A stretch of DNA of 64,000 nt from Pseudomonadota bacterium (GCA_021845595.1 JAJZVV010000007.1:1-64000), one strand, 5' to 3'. Positions 54,765 to 62,840 are shown, counted from the first letter of the stretch. Notes: a model not told the origin generated them from the letters alone. A program made the numbers and translations.

Positions 54765-54779
54765 TGAATTTCCGATTAA
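54765..54779 (-). promoter_or_regulatory. CtrA-like site upstream of the MCP-PilZ gene
   Basis: On the coding strand TTAA-TCGGAAA-TTCA, one mismatch from TTAA-N7-TTAA, about 40 bp upstream of the start. Confidence 0.4.
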
Positions 54780-54795
54780 GCCGCTCATTTCGGTG

Positions 54796-55542
54796 TCAGT
54801 CCCGCGCGCTGAGCCCGGCCGCCGCGAAGCCCCCGTCCACCGCCAGCACGTGGCCGCTGACGAAGCTCGCCTCGTCGCTGGCCAGGAACAGCGCGGCGCC
54901 GGCGATCTCCTCCGGGGCGGCGTAGCGATGCATCGGCGTCACCCGCGTCCAGGCGGCGCGGATCGCCGGGTCATGCATCGTGGCCACCAGCGGCGTGTCG
55001 ACCGGGCCGGGGGCCAGTGCGTTCACCCGCACGCCGCAAGGCGCGAGCTCGGTCGCCATCACCTGGGTCAGCGTCACCACCCCGCCCTTCGCCGCCCCAT
55101 ACGCCGCGCGGCCGATATTACCGCGCAGGCCGGAGACCGAGGCGATATTGATGATCGCTCCCCGCCCGGCCGCCACCATGGCGCGCGCGCAGGCCTGCCC
55201 GACCAGGAACGTGCCGCGCAGATTGACCGCGATCATGCGGTCGAAGACCTCGACCGGAGTGTCCAGGAAAGCGACATCGCGCCCGATCCCGGCGGAGTTC
55301 ACCAGGCAGTCGATGCGACCATGCGCGGCCAGAACGGCTTCGACCAGGGCGCCGACGCTCGCCGGTGCGGCGACATCGCAGGCGAACGGCGCGATGGCGG
55401 CGTCGGCCGCGAGCGGCGCGGCCGGAGCGGTGAGGTCGGCGGCGATCACGCGCGCACCGACAGCGGCGAAACGGGCAGCGATAGCGGCCCCGATGCCGGA
55501 GAGGCCGCCGGTCACGATCGCCACCTGCCCATCGAGCCTCAT
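54796..55542 (-). CDS. Short-chain dehydrogenase/reductase (FabG-like)
   Basis: A 248-residue classical SDR. The NAD(P)-binding motif is TGGLSGIGAA at residues 11-20. Other SDR elements are NSAGIG, a catalytic Ser in NIASVSG and the YxxxK pair in AAYGAAKGG. The C-terminal SGHVLAVDGGFAAAG is typical of the FabG/BdhA class. Its ATG overlaps the stop of the upstream TRAP binding-protein gene (ATGA), so substrate uptake and oxidation may be linked. Substrate unknown. Confidence 0.9.
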   Translation of the reverse strand: MRLDGQVAIVTGGLSGIGAAIAARFAAVGARVIAADLTAPAAPLAADAAIAPFACDVAAPASVGALVEAVLAAHGRIDCLVNSAGIGRDVAFLDTPVEVFDRMIAVNLRGTFLVGQACARAMVAAGRGAIINIASVSGLRGNIGRAAYGAAKGGVVTLTQVMATELAPCGVRVNALAPGPVDTPLVATMHDPAIRAAWTRVTPMHRYAAPEEIAGAALFLASDEASFVSGHVLAVDGGFAAAGLSARD

Positions 55543-56537
55543 GCGAGCGACCCCACCACCGATTCCAGTGCCGTCCAGCCCGTCTCGCCGAAGCGCTTGC
55601 GCCAGTCGGCGTAGAATCCGGCCTTGCGCAGCGCCTCGCGGAAGGCCGCATGGTCGGTGTCGTTGGCGACCATGCCCTGGCTCTTCAGCGTCTCCCCCAG
55701 ATTGGCGTTGAGCTTGGCGGTATCGGCGCGCTCCGCCTCGGCGGCGCGGTTGAACTCGCGGCGAACGATCTCCTGCAGCGGCGCGGGCAGCGCGGCCAGC
55801 GCGCGGGGATTGGCGAGGAACCAGAAGCCGTCCCACATGTGGCCGGTGAACGAGAGGTATTTCTGCACCTCGTAGAGTTTCGCCGTCTCGATCAGCGCCA
55901 GCGGGTTCTCCTGCCCGTCGACGATATGCGTCTGCAGCGCGGAATAGACCTCGGAGAAGTTCATCGAGGTGGGCGAGGCGCCGAAGGCACGGAACATGCT
56001 GGTCCAGAGCGGGGCGATGGGGACGCGGATCTTGAACCCGTGCAGATCCTCCGGCGCGCGCACCGGACGGGTCGAAGCCGTGATCTGGCGGAACCCGTTG
56101 TCCCAGATTTTCTCGAACGCCGTGAGGCCGCGCTTGGCGATGGCCGCGCGGACGAAAGCGCCGACCGGCCCGTCCATCGCCTGCCACACCTGGTCATAGT
56201 CCTTGAAGGCGAACCCGACGCCGTTCAGCGCCGCTTCCGGCACCAGGGTCGAGAGGATCAGGCCCGAGAGGGTGAAAAATTCGAGCGCGCCGCTGCGCAG
56301 CTGGCTCAACATGTCGGTATCGGAGCCGAGCTGGTTGTTGGGGAAGACCTGGATTTCGAGCCGGCCCTCGGTGGCGGCCTTGATCCGCTCGGCGGCTTCC
56401 TGGGCGCGGATCACCTGCGGGTGGGTCACGGGCGTGTCGGAGCCGTATTTATAGGTGAACTCGGCGGCCCGCGCGTAGCGGGCGATGGTGAAGACGGGCA
56501 GCGCGGCGCCCGTGGCGAGCAGCGTTCGGCGTCTCAT
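55539..56537 (-). CDS. TRAP transporter solute-binding protein (DctP family)
   Basis: A 332-residue periplasmic binding protein with an arginine-rich signal peptide (RRRTLLATG, about residues 2-25). The DctP core includes FPNNQLGSDTDMLSQLRSGALEF and GFKIRVP with the ligand-carboxylate Arg. SEVYSALQTHIVDGQENP is a family hallmark. No DctQ or DctM membrane genes are adjacent, and the gene is followed directly by an SDR. It must therefore use a permease encoded elsewhere. Confidence 0.92.
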   Translation of the reverse strand: MRRRTLLATGAALPVFTIARYARAAEFTYKYGSDTPVTHPQVIRAQEAAERIKAATEGRLEIQVFPNNQLGSDTDMLSQLRSGALEFFTLSGLILSTLVPEAALNGVGFAFKDYDQVWQAMDGPVGAFVRAAIAKRGLTAFEKIWDNGFRQITASTRPVRAPEDLHGFKIRVPIAPLWTSMFRAFGASPTSMNFSEVYSALQTHIVDGQENPLALIETAKLYEVQKYLSFTGHMWDGFWFLANPRALAALPAPLQEIVRREFNRAAEAERADTAKLNANLGETLKSQGMVANDTDHAAFREALRKAGFYADWRKRFGETGWTALESVVGSLA

Positions 56538-56598
56538 TCTGGTTCCTCCCGGCGTTGGCGGATTGTTCCCGATCGCGGCGGCGATGCAAAGTGGCGTG

Positions 56599-57225
56599 AT
56601 GACCGGAGCGGACGAAACCTTGCCAGCCGGAGTGCTGCTCGCCGGCGGCCGGGCGCGGCGCATGGGCGGAGGCGACAAGGCGCTCCTCACCCTCTGCGGC
56701 CAGACCCTGCTCGGCCGTGCCGTCGCCGCCCTGCGCCCACAGGTCGCCGCGCTGGCGCTATCGGCCAATGGCCCCGCCGAGCGCTTCGCCGCCTACGGGC
56801 TCGAGGTTCTGGCCGACACCCTCCCAGACCGGCCTGGCCCGCTGGCCGGCATTCTCGCCGGCATGCTCTGGGCCCGACACGCGGTGCCGAAGGCCACCCA
56901 TCTCCTGAGCGCCCCGGCGGACACGCCGCTCCTGCCTTCGGACCTGGTCGCCCGGCTGCGGGCGGCGGCGGCTGAAGGCATCGCCTGCGCCGGCTCCGTC
57001 GGACGCGCCCACCATGCCATCGCGCTCTGGCCGCTGCACTTGGCGCCGGCGCTGGCCGCGGCCCTCGAACGGGGCGAGCGCGGCGTCGGCGCATTCGCCG
57101 CGAGCCATGGCGCCACGGTCGTGTGGTACCCGGAAGGCAGGGTCGACCCGTTTTTCAACGTCAACACGCCGGACGATCTCGCCGCCGCCGCCGCCCTGCT
57201 CGCCGGCCGGCCGAACCCAAGCTAA
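56599..57225 (+). CDS. mobA: Molybdenum cofactor guanylyltransferase (MobA)
   Basis: A 208-residue nucleotidyltransferase. The GTP-binding N-terminal loop reads GVLLAGGRARRMGGGDKALL. The middle keeps DRPGPLAGILAGM and the Asp of SAPADTPLLP that binds metal. The C-terminal FNVNTPDDL block is diagnostic. It attaches GMP to molybdopterin for bis-MGD enzymes. Start is the ATG at 56599 or one five codons earlier. No molybdoenzyme genes are in this window. Confidence 0.92.
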   Translation: MTGADETLPAGVLLAGGRARRMGGGDKALLTLCGQTLLGRAVAALRPQVAALALSANGPAERFAAYGLEVLADTLPDRPGPLAGILAGMLWARHAVPKATHLLSAPADTPLLPSDLVARLRAAAAEGIACAGSVGRAHHAIALWPLHLAPALAAALERGERGVGAFAASHGATVVWYPEGRVDPFFNVNTPDDLAAAAALLAGRPNPS

Positions 57226-57273
57226 TGGGCTGACGCTCGGTGATCGATCCGAAACCGGCGGAGTACCGGAGCG

Positions 57274-57302
57274 GGGCCCGACCTGCTGGCATCGTCGGGC
57301 CC
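57274..57302. terminator. Bidirectional hairpin between mobA and the MFS gene
   Basis: GGGCCCGAC (57274-57282) pairs perfectly with GTCGGGCCC (57294-57302) across 11 bases, between convergent stops. Confidence 0.7.
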
Positions 57303-57319
57303 GTCCGGGTGTGTCTGCC

Positions 57320-58672
57320 TCAGCCTTCGGGGGGCTTCTCCAGTTCGCTGTCGTGTTCGAGCGAGAGCGCCAGCAAGGCGGCGAGCCCGACCAGGGCGAC
57401 GATGGCGAGCAGGCCGACGGTGAAGGTTCCCGTGCTGTCCTTGATCTTGCCCATCACGAACGGCCCGGCAAACCCCGCGAGGTTGCCGATCGAGTTGATG
57501 ATGGCGATGCCCCCGGCCGCCGCGGCGCCGGAGAGGAAAGCCGTCGGCAGCGTCCAGAACACCGGCAGCACGGCGAAAATGCCGAAGCCCGCCGCCGAGA
57601 AGGCGATCATCTTGCCGATGGTGCCGTCGGTCAGCGTCGCCGCGGCGACGCCGAAACCGATGATCAGCGAAGCGAGCGCGACATGCTCCTTGCGCTCCGC
57701 CAGACGATCCGAGCGGCGCCCCCAGTAGATCATGCCCAACAGGCCGACGACGAAGGGGATGGCGTTGACGAACCCGGTCTCCAGGTTCGTCAGCCCGAAT
57801 GCCTTGATGATCTGCGGCAGAAAGAAGCTGAGCCCGTAATTGGCGGCGACCACACCGAAATAGACGATCGAGAGCAGCAGCACCTTGGTATCGCCGAGCG
57901 CCTCCAGCACCGAGAAATGCCGGGCCTCCTCGCGCTGGCGCTGCTCCGCCTCCAGGCGCGCCACCAGCCAGGTGCGCTGCGGCGCGGACAGCCAGTGCGC
58001 GTCCCCGGGACGGTCCGTGAGATAGAAGAACACCACGACCGAAAGCAGGATCGCCGGCACCGCTTCGAGGATGAACAGCCACTGCCACCCCTCCAGCCCG
58101 CCCACGCCGTCCAGCCCGAGCAGGGCGCCGGAGATCGGCGAGCCGATGACGGTGGAGAGCGGGATCGCGGCCATGAAATAGCCGATCACACGCGCGCGAT
58201 AGACGCCGGGGAACCAGATGGTCAGGTAGAAGATGATCCCGGGAAAGAATCCCGCCTCGGCGACGCCGAGCAGCAGGCGCACGGCATAGAAGGAACTCGC
58301 GGAGGACATCCCCGTAGTGGTGGCGATCCAGGGGATGAAGGCGGTGAGCCCGGAGACCAAGCCCCAGGAGAGCATGATCCGCGCGATCCATTTGCGCGCG
58401 CCGAAGCGCTCCAGGAACAGGTTCGATGGCACCTCGAAGATGAAGTAGGCGATGAAGAAGATGCCGGCGCCGAGCCCGTAGGCGGTGGCCGAGAGGCCGA
58501 GCGCCTTGTTCATGGTCAGCGCCGCGAACCCGACATTCACGCGGTCCAGATAGGCGGCGAAGTAGCAGATGATGAGGAAGGGAACGAGGCGGCGCATCAC
58601 GCGCGTCATCGTCTCCCGTTCGATCTCGGCGGCGCCGCCGGCGGGCGCAGCGTTGGGGTTGGCGATGTCCAC
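57320..58672 (-). CDS. MFS permease, anion:cation symporter (ACS) type
   Basis: A 450-residue, 12-helix transporter. The motifs ICYFAAYLDRVNVGFAALTM, ERFGARKWI and AEAGFFPGIIFYLTIWFP are hallmarks of the phthalate/tartrate ACS permeases. GTG at 58672 follows GGGAGG at ideal distance, so it was preferred over an ATG 13 codons earlier. It is the last gene of the tadA-ECH-SDR-isomerase series, so it may bring in the aromatic or alicyclic acid they degrade. Confidence 0.9.
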   Translation of the reverse strand: MDIANPNAAPAGGAAEIERETMTRVMRRLVPFLIICYFAAYLDRVNVGFAALTMNKALGLSATAYGLGAGIFFIAYFIFEVPSNLFLERFGARKWIARIMLSWGLVSGLTAFIPWIATTTGMSSASSFYAVRLLLGVAEAGFFPGIIFYLTIWFPGVYRARVIGYFMAAIPLSTVIGSPISGALLGLDGVGGLEGWQWLFILEAVPAILLSVVVFFYLTDRPGDAHWLSAPQRTWLVARLEAEQRQREEARHFSVLEALGDTKVLLLSIVYFGVVAANYGLSFFLPQIIKAFGLTNLETGFVNAIPFVVGLLGMIYWGRRSDRLAERKEHVALASLIIGFGVAAATLTDGTIGKMIAFSAAGFGIFAVLPVFWTLPTAFLSGAAAAGGIAIINSIGNLAGFAGPFVMGKIKDSTGTFTVGLLAIVALVGLAALLALSLEHDSELEKPPEG

Positions 58673-58755
58673 GGTTGTTTCCTCCCGATCGGGTTCTTTG
58701 CCGTCCTTCATTCCTTCACGTGGCGCGCGTTGGCAAGACCCCGCCCGCCGGAGAC

Positions 58756-59370
58756 CTATCGGCTCGGGCGCTGGCGGCCGATTTCGGCTTCGACCTCGGC
58801 GAGGCGGTCCTTGCCGAAGAACATCTCGTCGCCGATAAAAAAGGTCGGCGCGCCGAAGCAGCCGCGGGCGACCGAGGCGGCGGTGGTCTCGGCCAGCGCC
58901 TGCTTCACCGCCGGCGACTGCGCCTGTTCGAGCAGCGCCGCGGCATCGAGGCCGGCTTCCTCGATCGTCGCGCGCAACACCGCGAGATCGTCGAGCTTGC
59001 GCCCCTGCTCCCACATCGCGGCGAAAGCGGCGTCCACATAGGGCGCAAGAGACCCGGCCCGCTCGGCCGCGATCGCCACCCGCATCGCGGCCAAAGTGTT
59101 GACCGGGAAATGGGGGTTCGGCTGGTAGCGGGTGAGCCCGTGCGCGGCCACGAAGCGCGCCATCTCGAGGCGCATGTAGGCGAGCTTGGCCGGCACGGCG
59201 GCGAACGCCTCAATGGGCGAGCGGTTGCCGGTGGCCTTGAAAATACCGCCGAGCAGCACCGGCACGTAAGTGAACCTCACCCCCGTCCGCCGCTCGATCG
59301 CCGGCAGCACGGCATGGCAGAGATAGGCATTCGGGCTGCCGACGTCGAAATGGAATTCGGCCGCGCTCAT
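58756..59370 (-). CDS. 2-Hydroxychromene-2-carboxylate isomerase-like DsbA-fold protein
   Basis: A 204-residue thioredoxin-like protein. The N-terminal EFHFDVGSPNAYL contains the SP-x-AYL block where the family's serine binds glutathione. The C-terminal RGCFGAPTFFIGDEMFFGKDRL is characteristic (VFGVPTF in many members). There is no CxxC, so it is not an oxidoreductase. True HCCA isomerases act in naphthalene and polycyclic aromatic breakdown; many homologues have other unknown substrates. It lies 10 bp after the SDR gene. Confidence 0.87.
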   Translation of the reverse strand: MSAAEFHFDVGSPNAYLCHAVLPAIERRTGVRFTYVPVLLGGIFKATGNRSPIEAFAAVPAKLAYMRLEMARFVAAHGLTRYQPNPHFPVNTLAAMRVAIAAERAGSLAPYVDAAFAAMWEQGRKLDDLAVLRATIEEAGLDAAALLEQAQSPAVKQALAETTAASVARGCFGAPTFFIGDEMFFGKDRLAEVEAEIGRQRPSR

Positions 59371-59380
59371 TCTCGTCTCC

Positions 59381-60157
59381 TCACCAGCGCTCGCCATAGG
59401 GGCGAAGGTCGAGCTCATGCGTCCAGGCATCGCGACCCTGGCGGTGCAGATGCCAGTATGTGGCCGCGATCGAGGCCGGGTCCATCAGCGTATCGGGCGC
59501 GACGGCGGCCTCGCCACGCTGGCGCCGCTGCTCGCGAACCCATTCGGTGTCGACGCCGGCATCGATGACGAGATGGGCGACATGGAGGTTGCGCGGCCCG
59601 AACTCGCGGGCCAGGCTCTGGGCGACCGCGCGCAGCCCGGCCTTGGCGCTGGCGAAGGCGGCGAAGCCCGCTGCCCCGCGCATGCTGGCGGTCGCGCCGG
59701 TGAAAAAGATCGAGCCGCGCCCGTGCGCCAGCATCCGTCGCGCCGCCTCCCGACCGGTGAGGAAGCCGGCGTAGCAAGCCATCTCCCAGACCTTGCGGAA
59801 CACACGCTCGGTGGTCTCCAGCGCCGGGAAGCGGACATTGGCGCCGACGTTGAAAACGCAGACCTCGAGCGGCGCGACGGCGTCGGCCTCGTCGAGGAAG
59901 GCGGCGATCGCCGTCTCGCTGCGGGCATCCAGCGTGCGGCCCGTGCATTGTCCGCCGGCTTGCGCGATTTCGGCCACGAGCGGGCCGAGCTTTTCGCCCT
60001 GGCGCCGGCCGGCGAACACCGGATGGCCCTCGGCGGCGAAGCGGCGCGCGATCGCCGCGCCGATGAAGTCGCCCGCGCCGACGACGGCGACCGATCCCGC
60101 GCCGCCAGCGGCGACAGATCCCGCGCCGCCAGCGGCGACAGATCCCGCGCCGCTCAC
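59381..60157 (-). CDS. SDR-family protein with N-terminal tandem repeat and Phe in place of catalytic Tyr
   Basis: A 258-residue SDR-like protein. The nucleotide motif is SVAVVGAGDFIGAAIA. It is preceded by two exact copies of an eight-residue GSVAAGGA unit, created by a 24-bp DNA repeat. At the active site the YxxxK pair reads F168-ASA-K172, so the catalytic tyrosine is lacking; a normal dehydrogenase mechanism is doubtful. GTG start overlaps the enoyl-CoA hydratase stop. It may bind a CoA-ester or act as a non-catalytic partner. Confidence 0.8.
   Translation of the reverse strand: MSGAGSVAAGGAGSVAAGGAGSVAVVGAGDFIGAAIARRFAAEGHPVFAGRRQGEKLGPLVAEIAQAGGQCTGRTLDARSETAIAAFLDEADAVAPLEVCVFNVGANVRFPALETTERVFRKVWEMACYAGFLTGREAARRMLAHGRGSIFFTGATASMRGAAGFAAFASAKAGLRAVAQSLAREFGPRNLHVAHLVIDAGVDTEWVREQRRQRGEAAVAPDTLMDPASIAATYWHLHRQGRDAWTHELDLRPYGERW
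60093..60152. repeat. 24-bp tandem repeat (2.5 copies) in the SDR coding start
   Basis: The unit GATCCCGCGCCGCCAGCGG plus CGACA occurs at 60093-60116 and 60117-60140, with a third partial copy at 60141-60152. It encodes GSVAAGGA repeats in frame. Confidence 0.9.
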
Positions 60158-60957
60158 CGCCCGCTCTTCCCCTGGGCGAAAAAGGCCGCGAACGCGTCCT
60201 GCGCCGCCTGGCTGCCACGCAGGGCGTGGAACCGGACCGCCTCGGCATCGATCGTCTCGCGCACGGCGGTCTCGCTACCCCGGCGCAGGAGGGCCTTGGT
60301 CGCCCGCACCGAGTCCGCCGGCAGCGCGGCCAGCGCGCGCGCGCTCGCCATCGCCGCCGCGAGCGCCATGCCCGGCTCGGTGACGCTGTTGACGATGCCG
60401 GCGCGCAGCGCTTCCTCGGCGGTGAAGGCGCGGCCGAGCAGCAGCAGTTCGGCGGCGAATTTCGGCCCCGCGGCGAGTGGCAGCAGATAGCTGGAGGCGC
60501 CCTCCGCGCACAGGCCCAGCGGCACGAAGGGCAGGCGGAACTGGACGTCCCGCGCGGCATGGACGAGATCGCAATGCAGCAGCATCGTGGTGCCGATGCC
60601 GATCGCGAAACCCTCCACGGCGGCCACCAGCGGCTTCGGAAAGCCGCTGATCACGGCGAGAAACTCGAGCCCGGCGCTGGCCGGCAGCGCGGCCGGGTCC
60701 GCCGGCGCCGACGACCCGTCCGCATCGCGGAAGTCGGCGAGATCGTTGCCGCTGGTAAAGCACCCACCGGTCCCGGTGAGGACCACAGCGCGGACCTCGT
60801 CCGCAGCGGCGGCGGCGGTCAGCGCCGCGCCCAGGGCCCGGTAGGTGGCGCGATCGAGCGCATTCCGCCGGCGCGGCCGGTCGATGGTCAGGGTCCGAAC
60901 CCCGGGTTCCGGCGTGGCCACGGTAACACTGGGGGCTTGAATGGGTGCGTCCATCAT
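60154..60957 (-). CDS. Enoyl-CoA hydratase/isomerase family protein
   Basis: A 267-residue crotonase-fold protein. The oxyanion-hole strands are GGCFTSGNDLADF and VEGFAIGIGTTMLLHCDLV. The following FRLPFVPLGLCAEGASSYLLP holds one acid residue where hydratases have two, so it may be an isomerase. The C-terminal helix is AFAAFFAQGKSGR. GGGAGGAG precedes the ATG. It is coupled to the SDR gene by a GTGA overlap and follows tadA by 120 bp. Likely acts in a beta-oxidation-like route. Confidence 0.9.
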   Translation of the reverse strand: MMDAPIQAPSVTVATPEPGVRTLTIDRPRRRNALDRATYRALGAALTAAAAADEVRAVVLTGTGGCFTSGNDLADFRDADGSSAPADPAALPASAGLEFLAVISGFPKPLVAAVEGFAIGIGTTMLLHCDLVHAARDVQFRLPFVPLGLCAEGASSYLLPLAAGPKFAAELLLLGRAFTAEEALRAGIVNSVTEPGMALAAAMASARALAALPADSVRATKALLRRGSETAVRETIDAEAVRFHALRGSQAAQDAFAAFFAQGKSGR

Positions 60958-61077
60958 CGCCGCTGCTCCTCCCCGCCGCCCGGCGCCGACCCGGCGACTT
61001 CCCGGACGGCGCTGCGGAGCTGCCATTCCGGCTCTGGCATGGCCGCTCGCCGCCGTCAACGACAGTGGCCGGATGCG

Positions 61078-61518
61078 TCAGCGACGTTCGGCGAAGAACG
61101 CGCGCAGCAGGTCGCCCGCCTCGGTCTCGCGCACCCCGCCGACGACCTCGGGCGCATGGTGGCAGGAGCGAGCAGCGAACACCCGCGCGCCGTGCTCGAC
61201 GCCGCCGCTCTTCGGATCATAGGCGCCGAACACCAGGCGACGGACGCGGAACAGGCTCGCCGCCTGGGCGCACATCGGACAGGGTTCGAGGGTCACGAAC
61301 AGGTCGCACCCTTCCAGCCGCGGCCGGGCGAGCCGGGACGCGGCAGCGCGCAGGGCGATCAGCTCGGCATGGGCGGCGGCATCGTGGCCGGCCTCGACAG
61401 CGTTGCCGGCCTGCGCCAGCACTGCCCCATCCGGGCCGATCACCACCGCCCCCACCGGCACCTCGCCGCGCGCGGCGGCGGCGCGGGCTTCGGCGAGGGC
61501 GAGGTCCATGGGCGTCAT
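61078..61518 (-). CDS. tadA: tRNA adenosine(34) deaminase TadA
   Basis: A 146-residue zinc deaminase that makes inosine at the tRNA wobble position. His50 and Glu52 (HAEL) with Cys80 and Cys83 (EPCPMC) form the zinc site. The FGAYDPKSGGVEHG region is a TadA hallmark. It starts 167 bp from the divergent Ala/Ser/His-rich gene at 61686. Confidence 0.95.
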   Translation of the reverse strand: MTPMDLALAEARAAAARGEVPVGAVVIGPDGAVLAQAGNAVEAGHDAAAHAELIALRAAASRLARPRLEGCDLFVTLEPCPMCAQAASLFRVRRLVFGAYDPKSGGVEHGARVFAARSCHHAPEVVGGVRETEAGDLLRAFFAERR

Positions 61519-61563
61519 GAGCGCCGATGTGCGCGCGCCGGCCGCACCGAGTCCAGGGTCAAT

Positions 61564-61592
61564 GGGCAGAAACTGCCCGGCACGCGATGCCG
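61564..61592. promoter_or_regulatory. Tandem GGCA-N5-TGCC palindromes, candidate FlbD enhancer
   Basis: GGGCA-GAAAC-TGCCC (61564-61578) and CGGCA-CGCGA-TGCCG (61578-61592) share one base, giving a 14-bp period. The pair at 37479-37507 has the same geometry. The left edge of the sigma-54 promoter is 51 bp downstream. Confidence 0.5.
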
Positions 61593-61642
61593 GGTGCGGC
61601 CCATCCTACCGGGCATCGGCTCGGGATTCCGTCATGTTCGGG

Positions 61643-61658
61643 TGGCACGCGGCTTGCT
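61643..61658 (+). promoter_or_regulatory. Sigma-54 (-24/-12) promoter of the Ala/Ser/His-rich gene
   Basis: TGGCACGCGGCTTGCT is a perfect match to TGGCACG-N4-TTGCW. The -12 GC lies 29 bp upstream of the ATG at 61686. Confidence 0.8.
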
Positions 61659-61685
61659 GCGGGAGAACGCGTCCAACCTGGAGCC

Positions 61686-62261
61686 ATGACCATGTCCCTG
61701 AGCCTGTCCGCCCTCTCCTCGTGGTGGCCGCCGAGCAGCAGCGCGGCGGGCGCAGCCCCCAGCGCCGCGTCCACGGCCGCCGCCGCCGGAACGGGCCCGA
61801 CGAGCCAGTCGTCCGAGGCGTCGGCATCGCAGTCGGCCGGCAGCTCGTCCGCGGCATCCGCGGCCGGCGCCGGCTCCATCAATCTGTTCCAGCAGCTCGC
61901 CGCCGTCATGCAGGCGGCTCTGATCCAGATGCAGAGCGCTGCCTCCGGCAGCGCCGCTCAGTCCACGGCCTCCGGCGCCAATTTGACGGCTACGGGGACG
62001 AGCGGGTCGACGCAAATCGGCACCAGCACCAGTATCGGCGGGCAGCTCGCCAGCCTGGGCTCGGCCGCGCCACATCACCATCACCACATGAGCGGCGCGG
62101 ACGGTGACGGCGATGGCAGCGGGTCGAGCGCCACCAGCGCCGCGAGCGCGGCCAACGCCAACTCAGCCACGGGCGTCACCGGCAGCCTGACGCAGGCGAT
62201 TCAATCCTATGCCGGCTCCGCCGCGTCCGGCCTCACCACCACGGCCTCGTCTCTCGCCTGA
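61686..62261 (+). CDS. Ala/Ser/Thr/Gly-rich protein with His and Asp/Gly tracts, sigma-54 controlled
   Basis: A 191-residue low-complexity protein with no cysteine, no signal peptide and no membrane helix. About two-thirds of residues are Ala, Ser, Gly or Thr. A helical INLFQQLAAVMQAALIQMQS lies in the middle. A five-His run is followed by GADGDGDGSG, which resembles an EF-hand calcium loop. The composition is like the exported flagellar proteins FlgD and FlgE. GGAG lies just upstream of the ATG. A perfect sigma-54 promoter and a paired palindrome like those at flgE/fliK precede it. I do not recognise a family. A hairpin follows. Confidence 0.75.
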   Translation: MTMSLSLSALSSWWPPSSSAAGAAPSAASTAAAAGTGPTSQSSEASASQSAGSSSAASAAGAGSINLFQQLAAVMQAALIQMQSAASGSAAQSTASGANLTATGTSGSTQIGTSTSIGGQLASLGSAAPHHHHHMSGADGDGDGSGSSATSAASAANANSATGVTGSLTQAIQSYAGSAASGLTTTASSLA

Positions 62262-62290
62262 CCGCGGCATCGGTCGGGTCGCGTCGTCAC

Positions 62291-62310
62291 GCCGGCCGGT
62301 CATGGCCGGC
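62291..62310 (+). terminator. Hairpin after the Ala/Ser/His-rich gene
   Basis: GCCGGCC (62291-62297) pairs with GGCCGGC (62304-62310) over GGTCAT, and TCGTCTTT follows. It lies between convergent genes. Confidence 0.6.
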
Positions 62311-62338
62311 TCGTCTTTGGGCAGGCGGTTTGGGCGCC

Positions 62339-62710
62339 TCAGCGCCCCATCCCGCCCCCCATGCCGCCGCCACGCCCGGCGCCGGAGCCCATTCCGGGCC
62401 CCATCCCGCCACCGGGCCCCGTCCCGCCGCCCTGGCCCGGGCTAGGCGGCATGTCCGGCAGCCGAACGCCCCGCTCACGGGCGCGTTCCTGCATCTGTTT
62501 GTGGTGCTCGGCGCGGATCCGGTTACGCTCCTCCGCGGTGCGGGCCGAGCGGAGACGCTCGCGATAGGTGCCCAACTCCTCGCGGCTCATCAACTGGCTG
62601 CCATAGACCGTGGGCTGGCCCCACGCCGTGCCGGCAAGCGGCGCCAGCGCCAGCACGCTCGCCCATCCGAGCAGACCGCGCCGGCTCAACGAGGTCACGG
62701 CCGAGGTCAT
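62339..62710 (-). CDS. Small exported protein of unknown function, Gly/Met-rich tail
   Basis: A 123-residue protein. The N-terminus is a signal peptide with a twin-arginine-like SRRGLLG and cleavage after AWG. The middle has YGSQLMSREELGTYRERL and a charged helix ending RARERGVRLP. This block recurs in uncharacterised periplasmic proteins of proteobacteria. The tail is Gly/Met/Pro-rich. GGAGGG precedes the ATG at 62710. Role unknown; metal or stress binding is conceivable. Confidence 0.78.
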   Translation of the reverse strand: MTSAVTSLSRRGLLGWASVLALAPLAGTAWGQPTVYGSQLMSREELGTYRERLRSARTAEERNRIRAEHHKQMQERARERGVRLPDMPPSPGQGGGTGPGGGMGPGMGSGAGRGGGMGGGMGR

Positions 62711-62840
62711 CACACCCTCCTTGCTGGTTGCGTGTCGCAAGCGTGCTGTCATCAACGCGGAACCGCATTGATCCGGATCAACATCGATGGCGCGGGACCC
62801 AGGCTTGCCCCCTCGTCATGGCCCGGCTACTGAGCCGCCC

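Noticed and set aside
60093-60152. CRISPR-like repeat
   Set aside because: The copies are contiguous with no spacers and keep a reading frame, so this is a coding tandem duplication.
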